Shown here: positions 7,084 to 15,911 of the stretch, piece by piece
Numbering within the stretch: the stretch's first letter is position 1
Layout of the letters: every line of letters starts with the position of its first letter
Assembly (NCBI GenBank): GCA_034522055.1
Contig: JAXHLS010000002.1
Coordinates: 3,429,549-3,493,548 of the forward strand
DNA from: Gammaproteobacteria bacterium
GTDB taxonomy: Bacteria > Pseudomonadota > Gammaproteobacteria > JAABTG01
Length of the DNA: 64,000 nt
Direction of reading: 5' to 3'
The notes under the pieces: generated by a model
Seen by the model: the letters and a program-made list of their open reading frames with translations, nothing else
Database searches by the model: none
What the model was told of the DNA's origin: nothing
Made by a program: the position numbers and the translations under genes

Positions 7084-8765
7084 AATAAGCTTAGGGTGCA
7101 GATCTTTTAGGACGCAATGAAATCAATGAGATAGCGTGATTAGGGGTAGCCGAAAGGGCCAGCCGATGGTATGTAACAAGCTACGAAACCGTTATGTACC
7201 ACTGGGAGGCCCTTCCGACGATGACAGCGTATACCAAGGTGGATGGATTTGACGAGTTTGCAGCGGCCCGAGAGGGGTTTGAGCATTTGGTGGGTGAGCT
7301 TTGCAGCGCGGACAACGAGGCATTGGAGCACGGCCAGGTGGAACGGCTCATTGAGGAGGAAGGATGGGAAGTTCTGCGACGCTTGATGCAGGGTTACGTA
7401 GATTTGCGCACACATAACGAGGTGCGTGTGAGCGCGATGACAGGTGCCGATGGCCAAGTGCGCGGGGAGTGTCGCGGCGACCGCAGCCGGCAGCTTGAGA
7501 CCGTGTTCGGGACCGTGGAGGTTCGGCGCAAAGGCTACAGCGAGCGGGGATTGGCGAGCGTCTTTCCGCTGGATGAGTCGCTGAACCTGCCGCGGGAGAA
7601 GTACTCCCACGGTCTGCGTGAGCGGGTGGTCAAGGCCGTGGTGAAGGCGTCCTTCGACGAGACGGTCAGCGCGGTGCGCCAGAACACAGGAGGCCATGTG
7701 CCCAAGCGCCAAGCCGAGCAGCTGTCTACGGTCGTGGTGGAGGACTTTGACGCCTATTATCAGTGCCGTGCGGGCATACCGGCCGAGGACACCGATCTGT
7801 TGGTGATGAGCGCGGACGGCAAGGGTATCGTGGTGCGGACCGAGGATTTGCGTCCGGCGACCCGCAAGGCGGCCCAGAGCGCTTGTCACAAGCTCAAGAC
7901 GCGGCTGAGCCGGGGCGAGAAGCGCAACCGCAAGCGGATGGCCACCGTGGCGGCTATCTACGACGTGGCGCCGCACTGGCGCAGTGCCGAGCAGATCATG
8001 GGTGTGGAGGAGCGCTCGGGCGATGCCCGGCCCCGGCCTGAAGGGAAACGGGTATGGGCCAGCCTGGAGGAGTCCCGGAGATGGTCATCGAGCGCCTGTT
8101 TCAGGAGGCTGCCCGGCGTGATCCAGAGCGCCGGCGGCGCTGGCTGGTGCTCGTAGACGGGCACGAGAAGCAGCTGGACATCGTGAACGGGTGCATCGCG
8201 CGTTACGGGGGCGACGTGGTGGTCATCCAGGACTTCATCCATGTGCTGGAGTATCTGTGGAAGGCCGCTTACTGCTTCCATCCCGCGGGCTCGCAGGGCG
8301 CCGAGCAGTGGGTCATGGAGCGGGCTCTGCGCGTCCTGCACAGCGAGGCCAGCAGCGTGGCTGCCGGCATGCGCCGCAGCGCGACACGCCAGGGATTGAC
8401 GCCAGCGCGGCGCAAGGCCGTGGACACCTGTGCCCGCTACCTGCTCAAGAACAAGGCGCGCCTGGATTATGCCGAGGCACTGGCCCACGGATGGCCCATC
8501 GCCACCGGCGTCATCGAGGGTGCCTGTCGTTACCTGGTCAAGGACCGCCTGGAAATCACCGGCGCCCGATGGGGCTTGAAGGGTGCTGAGGCCATCCTCA
8601 AGCTGCGTGCCCTGCATGCCAGCGGAGACCTACAGGACTACTTTGCATTCCATCGCAGCCAAGAGCGGCGCCGCAACTATCCGACCGGGTATGGCCAGCC
8701 GTGCTGCCTGGCCGCATAGGGGCTGGTGGATGTCGTCCCAAAAGAGCCGCACCCATAAGCTTATT
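7084..8765 (+). mobile_element. ISKra4-family-like insertion sequence
   Basis: The ends form an inverted repeat. The left end at 7084 reads AATAAGCTTAGGGTGC and the right end, read inward from 8765, reads AATAAGCTTATGGGTGC. Both continue with a shared CTTTTxGGACG block. The element is about 1.68 kb and holds a single transposase gene that is frameshifted. It interrupts the group II intron, so it arrived later. I could not define a target duplication with confidence. Confidence 0.75.
7194..8719 (+). pseudogene. ISKra4-family transposase, frameshifted
   Basis: The N-terminal half (from 7194, about 290 residues in frame) and the C-terminal half (in frame from about 8054 to 8719) are both well preserved, but the reading frame changes near 8050-8080. 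The second frame continues with WLVLVDGHEKQLDIV, which contains a catalytic-type Asp, then DFIHVLEYLWKAAY and ITGARWGLKGAEAILKLRAL, typical of the C-terminal region of ISKra4 transposases. The first frame contains DLLVMSADGKGIVVR with another catalytic-type Asp. Unless programmed frameshifting restores it, the enzyme is inactive. The alternative start at 7221 is equally possible. Confidence 0.75.
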
Positions 8766-9310
8766 GCGGATGTCGACAGTTTTAACTTGCTGGAAGACAA
8801 CACGAAGCACCCGGAATAGCTTGGGTGTGGAGGTCCGCCGGAGTCCACAGGCCGTGGCATGCAGGAAGAGAGGCGCCGTAGAACTCGGGAAGCCCCGCAA
8901 GCTCCTGAACGAGGTGAAGCCATGAAACCGACAGAGCTGGGACACGCAAGGGTGAAGAGCCTGGACACGGCGTATGCTCGGGTGGAGGGGCCGAACAGGG
9001 AGCGGACAGGTAGGCCGGGAACGGCCGCATGCGAACGGGGTGTCTTATCGAGTATAATAGTCGGAGGTTGGGAAAGCCAGCCACAAGGCGAAGGACCCGA
9101 CGGGAGTATGCAGTCCGCAAAGGAAACTCGTGCCGGACACGTTGGATCGGATCAACATGAGCCCACCTCACTGCGGGCAATAGCAACTGGGCCTTGTAAC
9201 GGGTAACTGTGAAGGTCCGCGCGAAAGCGAGTACAACCGAGGAACCGGATGCGGGAAAACCGCACGTCCGGGACTGTACCGGGGCGCCGGGTAACCGGCG
9301 TCCCTACGAC
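8766..9310 (+). ncRNA. 3' portion of the group II intron, with domains V and VI
   Basis: The segment contains GAACGAGGTGAAGCCATG, a signature seen in bacterial class C group II introns. Near the end are a domain-V-like hairpin at about 9241-9274 (ACCGGATGCGGG / CCGCACGTCCGG) and a domain-VI-like hairpin at about 9277-9308 (CGCCGGGTAACCGGCG with CCTAC carrying the expected branch A). The intron should end near 9310 (CTACGAC). No reverse-transcriptase frame lies between the domains, so the intron has lost its maturase or depends on one elsewhere. Class C introns favour attC sites, which fits the adjacent cassette array. Confidence 0.65.
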
Positions 9311-9353
9311 GGAGCCGTAATTGGAGTCAGGGCCAGCTAGCGAGGTAGACCCA

Positions 9354-9824
9354 ATGCAGAGGTTCGTTTGGGACACCTCCGCAATAATCAACATTAAGGA
9401 TCCGGATTACACCGGATACTCGCCAGGCTACAGCCTCATAAAGGATCTCTCTGACGGCTGGATACCTGGCCCATACCAAAACATCTTCCCGAGTTTGGCG
9501 GTATTTGAAGTGTCTGCGACTGCTTCACGGATGCATCGAGAAGGGAAACGGATACTGCGCGAGTTTTATCTGATGGACGAGAATGCCGTTCTCTATGACG
9601 TAGATCGCGGACTTATCGAGAAAAGCTACAAGCTACATGAGAAGCCCGGTTTCGATCGATTGAGAGGGGCAGATTTGGTATTTGCCTGTATAGCCTGCAT
9701 TGAGAACGCATATTTAGTAACGCTGGACAAGGCGTTCGCGAAAAATCTAGGCAACGCCGTTCAACTCATAGATCTAAATGAGAGCATCGCTTCCGCAAGA
9801 TACCGTTCGCTTTTCGGGATTTAG
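9354..9824 (+). CDS. PIN-domain protein, VapC-like putative RNase
   Basis: 156 residues from the ATG at 9354; an upstream ATG at 9321 is in frame but lies at the intron border. PIN-domain acidic residues are recognisable: FVWDTSAIIN (first D), AVFEVSAT (E), LRGADLVFACIA (D) and VTLDKAFAKN (D). VapC-type PIN proteins are Mg-dependent ribonucleases and usually toxins. No antitoxin gene is adjacent, which is common for genes captured as integron cassettes. It is the first recognisable gene of the cassette array, directly downstream of the group II intron 3' end. Confidence 0.65.
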   Translation: MQRFVWDTSAIINIKDPDYTGYSPGYSLIKDLSDGWIPGPYQNIFPSLAVFEVSATASRMHREGKRILREFYLMDENAVLYDVDRGLIEKSYKLHEKPGFDRLRGADLVFACIACIENAYLVTLDKAFAKNLGNAVQLIDLNESIASARYRSLFGI

Positions 9825-9847
9825 AAGCAACGACGTCAATGGAAATT

Positions 9848-9868
9848 GCGCCCAACTGAGCGTTATGC
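9848..9868 (+). repeat. attC right half-site
   Basis: GCGCCCAACTGAGCGTTATGC is the classical right end of an integron attC site, ending in the core GTTATGC (GTTRRRY) at 9862-9868. The next gene's ATG follows immediately. The left half of this site is not clear and may have been altered near the intron insertion. Confidence 0.55.
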
Positions 9869-10537
9869 ATGACCGCACCTAGTCACAGGAACCGTACGGC
9901 TCAGGAGATCGTCTCGGAGCACATCTACCATGATGCTCAGGGCTTTGGATACCGCGCCGCATCGTGGCTCGATCTCGCGCACCGTTCAGGTGACTTCGCA
10001 CCTTTCCACTACGCCTGCATCGACGCAAGGCTGTCAATCGAACACCTCATTTTCGAACAGCTCGTCATTACCGCCGGCGGCGCGTTGGACCAAGATTCGT
10101 ATAAGCGATGCCTTTTGGAACCAAGGAAGCTCGACAAGGTGCTCAACCGCCTTGTCCCCGACTACGATCGATTGCAGGAATTCAACACGATCGTTGGATC
10201 CCTCTTGCCCGGGCTCCCAAGGCTTAACCGATGGAACATCACGGACTTGCGAAAGTCGTGGGGTAAGTTGTCTCAGTACTTGCATTGGTCGGGGGCGCAT
10301 CCTGAAACAACCGAGAACCCACCATGGCAGAGACACGCTCTTGACCAAGTTACTTCTATCATCGACCCGCTGTGGCAGAAGATCAGCTCGGGGCACACGG
10401 GTTCGATCGCTCTCGATTCCATGCCCAGGCCGGTCCGCGAGGTGTGGGAAGACTTCAGGGTCGAGAAGATCGACGCTGAATCCGTTCGAATCCGACTAGA
10501 GCTGGTTCGGCCCAGTACAAGCCCGAGTCATGCATAA
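9869..10537 (+). CDS. Cassette-encoded protein of unknown function
   Basis: 222 residues. The ATG follows directly on the attC core GTTATGC, and the stop codon overlaps the next attC-like site (GCATAAC at 10532-10538), exactly how integron cassettes are built. The protein is mostly helical, with ACIDARLSIEHLIFEQLVITAGG near residues 50-72 and a Trp-rich central part (LRKSWGKLSQYLHWSG). No catalytic motif stands out and I do not recognise the family. Base composition is lower in GC than the ICE genes, in line with cassette origin. Confidence 0.6.
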   Translation: MTAPSHRNRTAQEIVSEHIYHDAQGFGYRAASWLDLAHRSGDFAPFHYACIDARLSIEHLIFEQLVITAGGALDQDSYKRCLLEPRKLDKVLNRLVPDYDRLQEFNTIVGSLLPGLPRLNRWNITDLRKSWGKLSQYLHWSGAHPETTENPPWQRHALDQVTSIIDPLWQKISSGHTGSIALDSMPRPVREVWEDFRVEKIDAESVRIRLELVRPSTSPSHA

Positions 10538-10619
10538 CAACGGCATCGCAGCGTTCGCTTCGCTCACTCGGACCGCCAGTCCACTACGCAGCCTGTCGGC
10601 CGTGCATGCCGGGCCTTAG
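10532..10619 (+). repeat. Degenerate attC-like site
   Basis: It begins with GCATAAC (RYYYAAC type), the complement of the preceding core GTTATGC. It has inner complementary blocks CGGCAT (10541-10546) and ATGCC near 10610. The right-hand core appears decayed (CTTAGAG), so recombination here is doubtful. It separates the unknown cassette gene from the Shedu gene. Confidence 0.5.
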
Positions 10620-10628
10620 AGGATAAAA

Positions 10629-11705
10629 ATGTCAGGTGACGAGGCAATTGGGAATGTCAACAGGAGAGCCGCATCCTCCGGGCGAGTGAGTTATGGCGAT
10701 TCTGTCGTACTTCATGAAACGTCTCGATCACGGGTAACGCTCACGCCCTTCTTCATTCCACACTCAGATCATTCTGAGCTCTCGATCAAACTGACAACCT
10801 ACAAAAAAGAGGGTGGTGCGCTAGGCTGGTTGATAAACGAAGAAAAAACACTCACTCTCAATGAAGCGGCCTCAAGGTTGTTGCTCAATTCTCTACAACA
10901 GCATTTGGCAGTTGCCACTGAAAACCAAGATGGAAATTTTCTTCTTCTAAGGGTATCTGAAGGCGCAACTGATATTGGTCAACACGATCCTGCGTTGGTG
11001 GCTTCTGCACTTACGCGAGTATTGGGGCAAGAAGACATTGTTCAGCATCTAGCTGGAGCCGAGCTGAGCGATGTGCTCGTTAACTCACTGCGTGGTGCTA
11101 TACGGGTCAGGGAAATGCAATCGGCTGTATCAGAACTGCGAAAAAATTTGAACCAAGGCTTGACCGATGAACAAATTTATCAAGAATGGTGTAAGTACCA
11201 CGCTTGGGCCTTCGGTAGCGCATACGTCGTAAACGATGAAGTGCGCAATATTACTGCCAGTGATAATCTCGATTTATTGCTTCCTACTGTGATTGCTGGC
11301 TACCGAGATTTAGTTGAACTGAAAAGGCCTGATATGCAGGTGCTCAGGTACGATCAAGCTCATCGTAACTACTTCTGGTCAGCTGATGTATCGAAGGCAA
11401 TCGGCCAATGTCATAGGTATTTGGACGTCCTTCACGAGGTTGCGGCCAGCGGATTACGAGATCATCCAGAAATCGTGGCCTATCATCCAAGGGCAATTAT
11501 TGTCATAGGAAGGTCTAGCGACTGGCCAGATCCACAGTTAAGGGCTTTGCACGGTCTCAATCATCGCCTTTCGAGCGTTACCGTCATGACGTACGATCAA
11601 TTGCTCTCACAAGGTGAGCGGCTGCTACAAATTGTGAGCCCAAATGATGATTACGAAGAAGCCTCAATAGGCGTTAATGGCGATTGGGAAGAAGATTTTG
11701 AATGA
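10629..11705 (+). CDS. sduA: Shedu anti-phage protein (DUF4263 nuclease)
   Basis: 358 residues. The C-terminal half has the DUF4263 signature: QEWCKYHAWAFGSAYV, then DNLDLLLPT, then YRDLVELKRPDMQVL, giving a PD-(D/E)xK-type D...ExK active site around residues 215-245. After that comes FWSADVSKAIGQCHRYL, also typical. Shedu is a known single-gene defence system in which SduA acts as a DNA nuclease on invading phage. The N-terminal ~180 residues would be the variable sensing region. The gene lies in its own integron-type cassette (attC-like sites at 10532-10619 and 11756-11842) and is AT-richer than its surroundings. It appears intact. Confidence 0.85.
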   Translation: MSGDEAIGNVNRRAASSGRVSYGDSVVLHETSRSRVTLTPFFIPHSDHSELSIKLTTYKKEGGALGWLINEEKTLTLNEAASRLLLNSLQQHLAVATENQDGNFLLLRVSEGATDIGQHDPALVASALTRVLGQEDIVQHLAGAELSDVLVNSLRGAIRVREMQSAVSELRKNLNQGLTDEQIYQEWCKYHAWAFGSAYVVNDEVRNITASDNLDLLLPTVIAGYRDLVELKRPDMQVLRYDQAHRNYFWSADVSKAIGQCHRYLDVLHEVAASGLRDHPEIVAYHPRAIIVIGRSSDWPDPQLRALHGLNHRLSSVTVMTYDQLLSQGERLLQIVSPNDDYEEASIGVNGDWEEDFE

Positions 11706-11755
11706 AGTTCTTTCTAAGTGGATAGAAGAAGCAGCAAAGCTTGCCGGAAAGTAAG

Positions 11756-11842
11756 TTATAACAATCACATGCGCTCGGACAGCAAAAAGCGCCGCTCCTT
11801 CGTCGCTCTGCTTCTTGCTGCCGGTGATGCGCAGCGTTGGAC
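11756..11842 (+). repeat. Integron attC site downstream of Shedu
   Basis: The left core TTATAAC (11756-11762) is followed by AATCACATGCGC, and the right core is GTTGGAC (11836-11842). The inner arms CAGCAAAAAGC and GCTTCTTGCTG pair with one mismatch, giving the extended imperfect hairpin typical of attC. Length is about 87 bp. Confidence 0.7.
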
Positions 11843-11856
11843 GGAGGGATTCACTT

Positions 11857-12660
11857 GTGGTGCTACCAGCGTACTTGGCAGATGTCGCACGGGAGATGCG
11901 GGCACGGTCGGCCTCGATCCGGCGCGACTACGCGAGCCATCACTTGTCTGCCGGTGAGAACCGCGAGGATCTTGTAGCTCACTTTCTTGAGGATCACCTT
12001 CCAAAACGCTTTGGGATAAGCAGTGGAATGGTGATATCGCACGATGGGGCGTTCTCCAATCAAGCAGACCTTGTAGTGGTTGACGCACTGAACAACGCTC
12101 CTCTTCATGCGAGTCAGCGCAATCAGCTTTGGCCGGTTGAAGCGGTATACGCACTCATTGAAGTAAAGACGACCATCAGCCCGTCCGATCTCGAGGACGC
12201 CATCGCAAAGTGTCGCCGGTTCAAAGCACTCAAGCGGAGGTTCTGTGAAACGGGGCAGAACCAAAGGATCTTTGACTCCCTCTTTGTCATATGGTCCTTC
12301 GATTCAGCGAAGGCTGTCACGCTTAAGAAGAATCTCGCAGCGGCGCTCTCAGATGTGCTGCGCGGTGAGCAGCCTGACTTGTTATTGGTTCCAGACCGTC
12401 TGGTTGCCCGCGCTGGCTCGTACCTTGAGCTCTCGAAGCTCGGGCAGCCAAGCAGTTCATTCCGCGGCCAACTACATGCAAAGCATGGAGCCGACCTTAG
12501 CCACCTAGTCCCAGAGCCCGCGGAGGTTGGGGAAATGGACGAAAATGCACTGCTGGCATGGTTTATCTGGTTCGACTCTTGGCTTCGGCAGGCCGGGGCG
12601 CGATCCACGGACCTCATCGCCTATCTGCCTCCGGACGTGATCCTCGGACGCATTGTATGA
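11857..12660 (+). CDS. DUF6602-type protein, probable PD-(D/E)xK nuclease
   Basis: 267 residues from the GTG at 11857, chosen because GGAGG lies about 9 bases upstream and this start falls inside the cassette; in-frame ATGs at 11815 and 11827 lie within the attC site. The sequence has FSNQADLVVVDALN followed by AVYALIEVKTTIS, a D...ExK arrangement near residues 60-105. An N-terminal HHLSAGENREDLVAHFLEDHLPK motif is typical of DUF6602. Proteins of this family are linked to restriction-like and defence contexts but have no settled function. It is bounded by two attC sites, so it is a mobile cassette gene. Confidence 0.65.
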   Translation: MVLPAYLADVAREMRARSASIRRDYASHHLSAGENREDLVAHFLEDHLPKRFGISSGMVISHDGAFSNQADLVVVDALNNAPLHASQRNQLWPVEAVYALIEVKTTISPSDLEDAIAKCRRFKALKRRFCETGQNQRIFDSLFVIWSFDSAKAVTLKKNLAAALSDVLRGEQPDLLLVPDRLVARAGSYLELSKLGQPSSSFRGQLHAKHGADLSHLVPEPAEVGEMDENALLAWFIWFDSWLRQAGARSTDLIAYLPPDVILGRIV

Positions 12661-12677
12661 GCCCGGCCCCAAAGAAT

Positions 12678-12732
12678 GTCCAACGAATAAGGATAGGTCG
12701 CGCGTAGCCGCGATCTTATCCCGGTGTTGGAC
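12678..12732 (+). repeat. Integron attC site, near-perfect
   Basis: GTCCAAC (12678-12684) and GTTGGAC (12726-12732) are exactly complementary core sites. GGATAGGTCGCG and CGCGATCTTATCC pair inside with one extra base. At 55 bp it is a compact attC and the clearest proof of cassette structure here. Confidence 0.85.
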
Positions 12733-13084
12733 GAGCCCGCGGTTTGAGCGCGGCGAGCACTTTATATAAGAAAATATGAATGTTAAACAAGCAAGGAGGT
12801 TATTGGTATTCTCTCGAGTTTCCGCTGCGGTGCTGTTCGCCGCGGCGGCCCCAGCATTTGTCGCCAGCGGTCGAAACGGGATTGCTGGTTCAGGGATCCC
12901 CTCATTTCCCGAGGCGACGTGCTAGGTGTCTGAGTTCCCGTTGAGACAGGGGAGCCCGGGGCCAACGGACCGTCGGTAACATGTTGATTTTAAGAGGCTC
13001 AAAGAATGAGAGGATCCCTGAGAATTGCTGGGTGATTTCCATGAGAAGCTCCTCTGCTGTTCAGCCCGCCCTCGTGCAATATCC
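12733..13084. other. Intergenic stretch with no identifiable gene
   Basis: About 350 bp between the last attC site and the decayed transporter gene. One AGGAGGT at 12794-12800 precedes a 40-codon frame from TTG at 12803 with a hydrophobic start, but the spacing is too short to support translation. Nothing else stands out. Confidence 0.4.
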
Positions 13085-14422
13085 GAGCTATTTCCACGGC
13101 GATTCCACCCCTTCCACCCGGTATTCGCGCAGCAGGGCCCGCTCGAGGTTGATGCAGGCAAACGCCAGGATCACCGCCACCGGCAGGCCCGCGGTGATGG
13201 AGGCGGTCTGCAGGTTGGCGAGTGCGTCAGCGCCACCTACCAGGAGCAGCGTTGCGGCCACTGCGCCCTCGGTGATTCCCCAGATCACGCGCTGGCGCCG
13301 CGGGGAGCGCTTGCTGCCGCGGGAGATCAGCGCGTCCACCACGTGGGTGCCGGAATCCGAGGAGGTGATGAAATACGTGGCGATGAGCAGGGTCGCCAAC
13401 ACCGAGGTGATTTCGGCCAGAGGCAGTTGCGCCAACGTGACGTACAACGCCACGGTGGTGTCCTTAGCCACGACGGCGGCGATTCCGGTGCCATTTTCTC
13501 CCAGGGCGATCTCCAGGGCGGTGCCACCGAAGGTGGCCATCTACAACAGCACGAAGGCGGTGGGCATTATCAGCACACCGAGGATGAATTCGCGAATGGT
13601 CCGTCCGCGCGAGATCTGGGCGATGAAGATCCCCACGAAGGGAGACCAGGCGATCCACCAGCCCCAGTAGAAGATCGTCCAGTTCTTCTGCCACTCCGAG
13701 CCTTGCATGGGGTCGGTGGCCAGGCTGAGTTCGATGATCTGCTGCAGATTATCCCCCGGTGGCGTCCAGCAGGAAGCGGATCAGAAACAGCGTGGGCCCG
13801 AGCAGCAGGACGAATGCGAGCAGTAGCAGGGCCAGGTCGAGGTTGAACACTCAGCCACTTGAGTCCGCGGTTCAGCCCGGAAATCACCGACAGCACGGCG
13901 ATGGTGGTGATGTCGCCGATGATGCCGACCTGTGACCACTGCGACACCGGCATGCCGGTCAGCAGGTTCAGCCCGGTGTTGAGTTGCATGGCACCGAAGC
14001 CCAGTGAGGTGGCCAGACCGAACAGGGTGCCGAACACCGCCAGGATGTCGATGAGGTGGCCGATGGGGCCGTAGATCCGGTCTCCGAGCAGAGGATAGAA
14101 AATGGAGCGGATGGTCAGCGGCAGACGGTGGCGATAGCGGAAATAGGCCACCGACAGACCGAGCACCACGTAGATCGCCCACGCGTGCAGGTCCCAGTGG
14201 AAGAAGGTGTAGATCATCGCCTAGCGGGCTGCTACCGGAGTCCCGCCAGCGCCCGTCGGCGGCTTCTGGAAATGGAGGATGGGCTCGGCCACGCTCCAGA
14301 ACACCAACCCGATGCCCATGCCGGCGCTGAACAGCATGGCGAACCAGGACGTCAGCCCGAAACGCGGCTGGTCGCCGGGCTGCCCCAGGCGTATCCGCCC
14401 GTAGCGGCTGAACAGCAGCCAT
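13085..14422 (-). pseudogene. Decayed BCCT-family transporter gene
   Basis: Minus-strand segments in several frames spell a betaine/choline/carnitine transporter: GMGIGLVFWSVAEPILHFQ near 14290, HWDLHAWAIYVVLGLSVAYF near 14160, then LGFGAMQLNTGLNLLTGMP, and ATYFITSSDSGTHVVDALIS near 13350. In-frame stops lie at 13541-13543 and 14221-14223, and frame changes occur around 13750-13860. The N-terminal ~80-100 residues are missing beyond 14422, where the ICE operon begins, so the gene was cut by that junction. An intact protein would be a 12-helix sodium- or proton-coupled osmolyte carrier. Confidence 0.85.
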
Positions 14423-14533
14423 TGTTAACGGCTGAACCGCGCCTCGGCGTCGTATGCCCCGGCCGCAAACCGCGACATGCCTTGATGCCGTTTTCGCTAC
14501 TACGGACCGTGCGGCCTGCGCACGATACGCCGC

Positions 14534-14860
14534 ATGGACCGCGCACAATCCAAATCCGCCCCCCGCCACGCCAAAGTGCTCGCATCGCTTGTCGGCCTCC
14601 TGCTCCTCGGCAACACAGCCCTCGCTGATCCCGATGCCGAACGCGAAGCCCTCGCACGCCTGATCTACGAGATCGAAGCCCTCGAGCCGCTCGTCGCGAC
14701 GGCTGCGTCCCAGTCCAGCCCCGACGTCCGCATTCGCTTCCGCTACGACTGGCTCCGCCAGGACTTCGAGCGGATCCGCCGCGGAGTCCAGGAACACATC
14801 GACGCACCCCGCAACGAGCCGCGGACGTTTCCGCCGCTACGCGGCGATTACCGCCAGTGA
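14534..14860 (+). CDS. ICE RAQPRD-family periplasmic protein
   Basis: 108 residues with an N-terminal signal peptide (VLASLVGLLLLGNTALAD, cleavage near residue 31). The mature part (REALARLIYEIEALEPLV and RFRYDWLRQDFERIRRGV) and the C-terminal PLRGDYRQ match the RAQPRD family of integrative conjugative element proteins. The namesake motif itself is diverged (DAPRNEPRTFPP). The family sits at the head of the mating-pair-formation operon of G-type ICEs; its detailed role is unknown. The stop codon overlaps the next gene's GTG start (GTGA). Confidence 0.8.
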   Translation: MDRAQSKSAPRHAKVLASLVGLLLLGNTALADPDAEREALARLIYEIEALEPLVATAASQSSPDVRIRFRYDWLRQDFERIRRGVQEHIDAPRNEPRTFPPLRGDYRQ

Positions 14861-15087
14861 CGCCCGCACAGAGCGCAGCGTTCCAGGCCGGGTCGGGCGT
14901 CACGCCGGGAACGCTACTGACGACCATCGCGAGCGTGGTGCTGGTGCTGGTCTTCGTCTGGGTGATGTGGGTGACCGTCGGGACGTTCAGGGCCTGGCAG
15001 GACGGTCAGGTCGCGCTGTTCGACCTCGTGTGGGCGGCGCTGCGGGCCAGCATCGTGCTGCTCGTGCTTGGTTTCTATCTGCGGTGA
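14857..15087 (+). CDS. ICE membrane protein, TIGR03758 family
   Basis: 76 residues with two hydrophobic helices (about 24-44, ASVVLVLVFVWVMWVTVG, and 54-75). The size, topology and place between the RAQPRD and pilin-like genes fit TIGR03758 (PFL_4701-like). The GTG start overlaps the previous stop, so the genes are translationally coupled. It probably contributes to the inner-membrane part of the conjugation apparatus. Confidence 0.75.
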   Translation: MTPAQSAAFQAGSGVTPGTLLTTIASVVLVLVFVWVMWVTVGTFRAWQDGQVALFDLVWAALRASIVLLVLGFYLR

Positions 15088-15170
15088 CGGGGTGACCGGA
15101 ACCGACTCGGTCCGGGTGCGACGCCCGGGATGTGGTGATCAGGGATCTGCCCTGCAAATTCGGAGAAATG

Positions 15171-15524
15171 ATGATGTTCGCACAAGGGAAGAAGAGGACG
15201 GTGGCCCTGCTGGGCCTCCTGGGTCTCGCCGCCAGTATGCCCGTGTCGGCGGCACTGCCTACCCCGGTCGCGCCGAGCACCGCGCCGGCGGCCGGCGATT
15301 GGATTGGACTGATCCAGGGTTACATCAAGGACGGTGGCTTGGTGCTGGGCCTCGCGATTGCGGTATTGGGCTTCCTCTGGGTCGCGTACCTGGCGTTCGC
15401 GAAGTTCAACGAGGCGCGCCAGGGCAAGGCGGAGTGGGCCGAGGTCGGCGTGCTCGGCATCGTCGGGGCGGTGGTGCTGATCTTCGCGAGCTTCCTGCTC
15501 ACCGAAGCGGCCGGCGTCATCTGA
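15171..15524 (+). CDS. ICE pilin-like membrane protein, TIGR03745 family
   Basis: About 117 residues. Three consecutive ATGs (15168-15176) follow CGGAGAA; I chose the second because its spacing from GGAG is best. A signal peptide (VALLGLLGLAASMPVSAA) is followed by two membrane helices (GLVLGLAIAVLGFLWVAYL and VGVLGIVGAVVLIFASFLL). The short size and the helix-loop-helix layout resemble TIGR03745/DUF2976 and conjugative pilins such as TraA/VirB2. It is the likely pilus subunit of this system. The next gene starts 6 bp after its stop. Confidence 0.75.
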   Translation: MMFAQGKKRTVALLGLLGLAASMPVSAALPTPVAPSTAPAAGDWIGLIQGYIKDGGLVLGLAIAVLGFLWVAYLAFAKFNEARQGKAEWAEVGVLGIVGAVVLIFASFLLTEAAGVI

Positions 15525-15530
15525 TTCCCC

Positions 15531-15911
15531 ATGGCGGACCGTCACGACATCCTCGCCGATCGGCTGAATGCCGAGCCCGCGATCTTAAAGGGCTGCTCGT
15601 CGAGCGAATTGGGCGTCATCGTTGGCGTTTCGCTGCTGCTGTGGCTGCCCGCCAGTCTGATCCTGGCGGGGCTCGCGGGTGCCGTCACGATGGGCTTCGG
15701 CATCGCGGGCGTCGGCATCGTCGCGACCGTGCTGCTGATGGCGAGTCTGTTCCAGCGCCTGAAGAGGAACCGCCCGGACGGCTACTACCAGCAGCGCGTC
15801 GTGCTCTGGCTCGACGCCCGCGGCATGCGACGCGCGCCCTTCGTCCGTCGGAGCGGCGCGTGGGACATCGGCAGGACGGCACATGCGACGTTACCGGCAC
15901 GAGATCGATAA
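15531..15911 (+). CDS. ICE membrane protein, TIGR03750 (TraL-like) family
   Basis: 126 residues with a soluble N-terminus (NAEPAILKGCSSSELGV) and a pair of membrane helices from about 27 to 75. It then has a short basic cytoplasmic part with RLKRNRPDGYYQQR. The layout matches TIGR03750/DUF3487, which resembles TraL/VirB3-type assembly proteins. Its 3' end overlaps the next gene by 29 bp. Confidence 0.8.
   Translation: MADRHDILADRLNAEPAILKGCSSSELGVIVGVSLLLWLPASLILAGLAGAVTMGFGIAGVGIVATVLLMASLFQRLKRNRPDGYYQQRVVLWLDARGMRRAPFVRRSGAWDIGRTAHATLPARDR

Noticed and set aside
12803-12925. 40-codon frame from TTG with a hydrophobic N-terminus
   Set aside because: AGGAGGT lies only a few bases from the start codon and no homology is recognised; likely chance.
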